Positions 48,634 through 52,041 of a stretch of DNA of 52,041 nucleotides are shown piece after piece. The stretch is from assembly GCA_013361525.1 (NCBI GenBank), contig JABFXY010000135.1, positions 1-52,041 on the forward strand, in the 5' to 3' direction. A program made the translations under genes and the position numbers. The notes below the pieces were generated by a model. It was given only the letters and a program-made list of their open reading frames with translations, was not told the origin of the DNA and did not search any database. This DNA comes from Polyangiaceae bacterium. GTDB taxonomy: Bacteria; Myxococcota_A; Polyangia; Polyangiales; Polyangiaceae. Position 1 is the first letter of the stretch. Each line of letters starts with the position of its first letter.

Positions 48634-50375
48634 ATGGCCACTCCGTCCTCACGATCGTGTTCTACCTCGCGGTCCTCACGCTGGTCGGGGTGCCGCTCGG
48701 CGCGTACATGGCCCGCGTCTACGAGGGCCGAGCACGCATCGCTGGCAAGATTCTCGGGCCCGTCGAGCGCCTGTTCTATCGCATTGCCGGCGTTCGAGAA
48801 GGCGCCGACATGTCGTGGAAGACGTACGCATTCGCGGTGCTCGCCTTCAATCTGGCGGGCGCCCTCGTCGTGTACGCGCTGCAGCGGCTCCAAGGGTCGT
48901 TGCCGCTGAACCCCGACGGCATGTCGGCGGTGACGCCCGAAGTGAGCTTCAATACCGCCTCGAGCTTCGCCTCCAATACCAACTGGCAGTCGTACGGCGG
49001 CGAAACGACGATGAGCTACCTCACGCAAATGGGGGCCCTCACCGTGCAGAACTTCGTGTCTGCAGCGACCGGCATGGCCGTCCTCATTGCGCTGATTCGT
49101 GGATTCACCCGTAAGGAAGCGACGGGCATCGGCAACTTCTGGGTCGATCTGACGAAGAGCACGCTCTACGTCCTTTTGCCGCTATCGATCATCCTCGCAG
49201 TCGTTCTCGTATCGCAGGGCGTCGTTCAGACCTTCGACGGGCACGCCGGGGCGACGCTGGTCCGGCAGACGGTCGATGCCGACGGCCATGCCGTCCTCGA
49301 GCAGCCTCTCGCCATGGGACCTGCGGCGTCGCAGATCGCCATCAAACAGCTCGGAACGAACGGCGGCGGGTTCTTCAACGTCAACTCCGCCCACCCGTTC
49401 GAGAACCCCACCGCGCTCTCGAACTTCTTCCAGGTGCTCTCGATCCTCGTGATCGCCGCGGCGTTCTGCTTCACGTTCGGGCAGCTGGTCCGCGACAAAA
49501 GGCAGGGGTGGGCCATCTACGCCGCGATGTTGGCGATTTTCATTCCGCTCCTCGTGCTCTGTACTTGGAGTGAGCAGTCGGGCAATCCAATGTTCACCCA
49601 CCTCGGGGTCGACCAGGCCGCGAGCGCGCTCCAGTCGGGCGGCAACATGGAGGGCAAAGAGGTCCGCTATGGAGTCGCCGATTCCACGCTTTGGGCGACC
49701 GCCACGACGGCCGCTTCGAACGGGTCCGTCAACTCGATGCACGACAGCTTCACGCCGCTCGGCGGCCTCGTGCCGATGTGGCTGATGCAGCTCGGCGAGA
49801 TCATCTTCGGCGGCGTCGGCTCCGGCCTCTACGGAATGCTGCTCTACGCCATCGTCGCGGTCTTCATCGCGGGTCTGATGGTCGGCCGAACGCCGGAATA
49901 TCTCGGCAAGAAGATCGAAGCCAAAGAGATGAAGATGGCGAGCCTCGGCATTCTGTTGCCGGCGGCGAGCGTCCTCGTCCTCACGGCCATTGCGTGCGCC
50001 GGCAATTGGGGTACGGCTCCACTCGCGAACCCGAAGGCGCACGGCTTCAGCGAGATGCTGTATGCCTTCTCCTCTCAATCGAACAACAACGGCTCCGCCT
50101 TTGGTGGATTGACCGCGAGCGGCACGTTTTACGCGACCGCCGGCGGCATCGCGATGCTGATTGGCCGATATTGGGTCATCGTGCCGGTCCTCGCGATCGC
50201 GGGCTCGCTCGCGAAAAAGAAGATCGTTCCGGTGAGCCCGGGCACGTTGCCGACCCACACACCGCTCTTCGTCGGGCTGCTCTGCGGCACCATCGTGCTC
50301 GTCGGCGCGCTCACGTTCATTCCTGCCTTGGCGCTCGGACCGATCGTCGAGCACCTCCAGATGATGGGTCACTAG
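48630..50375 (+). CDS. kdpA: KdpA, potassium-translocating subunit of the Kdp ATPase
   Basis: 581 residues with about ten helices. It forms the potassium-selective channel-like part of the complex. Family segments are clear: TTMSYLTQMGALTVQNFVSA, GTNGGGFFNVNSAHPFENPT (selectivity-loop region), GGLVPMWLMQLGEIIFGGVG and GRTPEYLGKKIEAKEMK. It overlaps kdpF and is followed 2 bases later by kdpB. Confidence 0.97.
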   Translation: MNGHSVLTIVFYLAVLTLVGVPLGAYMARVYEGRARIAGKILGPVERLFYRIAGVREGADMSWKTYAFAVLAFNLAGALVVYALQRLQGSLPLNPDGMSAVTPEVSFNTASSFASNTNWQSYGGETTMSYLTQMGALTVQNFVSAATGMAVLIALIRGFTRKEATGIGNFWVDLTKSTLYVLLPLSIILAVVLVSQGVVQTFDGHAGATLVRQTVDADGHAVLEQPLAMGPAASQIAIKQLGTNGGGFFNVNSAHPFENPTALSNFFQVLSILVIAAAFCFTFGQLVRDKRQGWAIYAAMLAIFIPLLVLCTWSEQSGNPMFTHLGVDQAASALQSGGNMEGKEVRYGVADSTLWATATTAASNGSVNSMHDSFTPLGGLVPMWLMQLGEIIFGGVGSGLYGMLLYAIVAVFIAGLMVGRTPEYLGKKIEAKEMKMASLGILLPAASVLVLTAIACAGNWGTAPLANPKAHGFSEMLYAFSSQSNNNGSAFGGLTASGTFYATAGGIAMLIGRYWVIVPVLAIAGSLAKKKIVPVSPGTLPTHTPLFVGLLCGTIVLVGALTFIPALALGPIVEHLQMMGH

Positions 50376-50377
50376 TC

Positions 50378-52041
50378 ATGACGACCAAGCTTCAACCCGT
50401 TCAAGTCGCACGCCCCCTCTTCGATCCGGCGATCGTGAAGGTCGCCGCCGTCGACGCGCTGAAGAAGCTCGACCCGCGTCACATGATCCGAAACCCGGTC
50501 ATGTTCGTCGTCGAGATCGGGAGCGCCTTCACCCTGGTGCTCGGCACACACGCGGCGGTCACCGGCCGCGGGGAGCTCCCCGCCGGGTACATCTTCGCGA
50601 TCTCGGCGTGGCTCTGGTTCACCGTTCTCTTCGCGAACTTCGCCGAAGCCATGGCGGAGGGGCGGGGCAAGGCGCAAGCCGACAGCCTGCGCAAAGCGCG
50701 CCAGGACGTCATGGCGAAGAAGCTCGCCGAGCCGCGGCACGACGCTCCGCGAGAGGCGATTTCCTCCTCGCGCCTGCGCAAAGGCGATCTAGTGCTCGTC
50801 GAGGCCGGCGATCTCATTCCGGGTGACGGCGACATCGTCGAAGGCGTCGCCTCGGTCGACGAGAGCGCCATCACCGGGGAGAGCGCGCCGGTCATTCGCG
50901 AGAGCGGCGGCGATCGCAGCGCCGTCACCGGCGGTACCCGTGTTCTCTCGGATTGGATCGTCATGCGCATCAGCGCAAACCCGGGCGAGACGTTCCTCGA
51001 TCGCATGATTGCCATGGTCGAAGGCGCGAAGCGCAAGAAGACGCCGAACGAGATCGCGCTCGACATCCTGCTCGCCGCATTGACCATCGTCTTCTTGCTC
51101 GCGACCGTCACGCTGTTGCCGTATTCGCGATACGCGGTGGCAGCCGAGGGCCAGGGCAGCGCGGTGCCGATGACGGTTCTCGTCGCGCTGCTCGTATGCC
51201 TCATTCCTACGACGATCGGCGGGTTGCTCTCGGCGATCGGCATCGCCGGCATGGACCGGATGATTCAGGCGAACGTCATCGCCACGTCCGGCCGCGCCGT
51301 CGAGGCCGCCGGTGACGTCGACGTGCTCCTTCTCGACAAGACTGGCACCATTACGCTCGGAAATCGGCAAGCGACCGAGCTCATCGCCACCCAAGGCGTG
51401 CAAGAAGGAGAGCTCGCCGATGCCGCGCAGCTCGCGTCGCTGGCCGACGAAACGCCGGAGGGTCGCAGCGTCGTCATCCTCGCAAAAGAGAAGTACGGCA
51501 TTCGCGCGCGCGAGATTCACGAGCTCGGGGCGACGTTCGTTCCGTTTACCGCGCAGACGCGCATGAGCGGCGTCGATATCGGCGCGCGAATGATCCGAAA
51601 AGGAGCCTTCGACGCGATCGATCGCTTCATCAAAGAGCTCGGCGGCACCATCAAGCCCGACGTGAGGCACCTCGTCGAAGAGGTGGCCAAGCAGGGCGCG
51701 ACGCCGCTCGTCGTCACCGACGGAAAGCGCGTCCTCGGGGTCGTTCGACTCAAGGACATCGTCAAAGGCGGTATCAAAGAGAAGTTCGCCGAGCTCCGCC
51801 GAATGGGTATTCGCACCGTCATGATCACCGGCGACAACCCGTTGACCGCAGCGGCGATCGCCGCAGAGTCGGGCGTCGACGACTTCCTCGCCGAGGCGAC
51901 GCCGGAGGCGAAGCTCGCGAAGATCCGCGATTATCAAGCAAAGGCGCACCTCGTCGCGATGACCGGCGACGGCACGAACGACGCGCCCGCGCTCGCGCAA
52001 GCCGACGTCGCCGTCGCGATGAACACCGGAACCCAAGCTGC
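50378..52041 (+). CDS. kdpB: KdpB, P-type ATPase subunit (3' partial)
   Basis: 554 residues are visible before the window ends; full KdpB is about 680-690. Starting at ATG 50378, ARPLFDPAIV, ITGES (actuator domain), IPTTIGGLL (membrane), DKTGTIT with phosphorylated Asp320, and MTGDGTNDAPALAQADVAVAM (hinge) are all present. It hydrolyses ATP to drive potassium uptake through KdpA. kdpC would be expected just beyond the window. Confidence 0.97.
   Translation, partial: MTTKLQPVQVARPLFDPAIVKVAAVDALKKLDPRHMIRNPVMFVVEIGSAFTLVLGTHAAVTGRGELPAGYIFAISAWLWFTVLFANFAEAMAEGRGKAQADSLRKARQDVMAKKLAEPRHDAPREAISSSRLRKGDLVLVEAGDLIPGDGDIVEGVASVDESAITGESAPVIRESGGDRSAVTGGTRVLSDWIVMRISANPGETFLDRMIAMVEGAKRKKTPNEIALDILLAALTIVFLLATVTLLPYSRYAVAAEGQGSAVPMTVLVALLVCLIPTTIGGLLSAIGIAGMDRMIQANVIATSGRAVEAAGDVDVLLLDKTGTITLGNRQATELIATQGVQEGELADAAQLASLADETPEGRSVVILAKEKYGIRAREIHELGATFVPFTAQTRMSGVDIGARMIRKGAFDAIDRFIKELGGTIKPDVRHLVEEVAKQGATPLVVTDGKRVLGVVRLKDIVKGGIKEKFAELRRMGIRTVMITGDNPLTAAAIAAESGVDDFLAEATPEAKLAKIRDYQAKAHLVAMTGDGTNDAPALAQADVAVAMNTGTQA

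Overview
The window looks like chromosomal DNA of a high-GC myxobacterium, most likely order Polyangiales or a relative (inference). The signs are many lipoproteins with 'GGxGGEGG'-type glycine-rich linkers, a MYXO-CTERM-like C-terminal tail, two MopE-like/choice-of-anchor-L lipoproteins, ECF sigma factors, and dense back-to-back genes with ATGA, TGATG, GTGA and TTGA overlaps. I see no rRNA, tRNA, CRISPR array, phage or transposase gene.

Layout. 1-648: the 3' part of an Asp-Gly repeat surface protein, closed by a strong hairpin terminator. 747-10204: mostly minus-strand genes. These are a BNR-propeller lipoprotein, a PPDK-like pseudoenzyme lacking its catalytic His, two lipoproteins (one cytochrome P460-like), and a two-gene unit of zinc-ribbon proteins, one of which carries a dead trypsin-like domain. 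10273-12210: a PDZ lipoprotein fused to a degenerate NuoH-like membrane domain. 12425-13039: a PHA-regulator-type protein. 13313-17666: a redox-stress block with a SigR-like sigma factor, an RsrA-like but membrane-anchored anti-sigma factor, Fe-superoxide dismutase and, convergent to these, MsrPQ. 17756-20995: a lipoprotein and a DUF4331 domain split over two secreted proteins. 21080-23812: divergent gamma-glutamyltransferase and glutathione synthetase. 23813-24465: a 650-base non-coding stretch bounded by long inverted repeats.

24466-31561: a small Cys protein, folK, a membrane protein, and a minus-strand run of lipoprotein, FadL-type porin, DsbA-like lipoprotein and DEDDh exonuclease, followed by a Cys-rich lipoprotein. 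31569-35358: sdhCAB, in which SdhA lacks the FAD-linking His and an active-site His. 35418-38571: a PH-domain protein, an ECF sigma factor with a tail-anchored partner, an orphan Tae4-type amidase and an MBL-fold hydrolase. 38823-41569: two tandem paralogous lipoproteins. 41574-52041: a potassium-uptake locus. A minus-strand operon of BBP2-type porin, kup, kdpD and kdpE is divergent from a small ORF, kdpF, kdpA and kdpB; kdpB runs off the window.

The genes form several coherent modules: thiol/oxidative stress, glutathione turnover, extracytoplasmic lipoproteins and potassium homeostasis. The best leads for something undescribed are the PDZ-NuoH fusion, the altered SdhA in an otherwise complete sdhCAB, the zinc-ribbon/dead-protease pair, the split DUF4331 pair, a shared 11-bp-period repeat upstream of three potassium genes, and a GA-rich inverted-repeat family.
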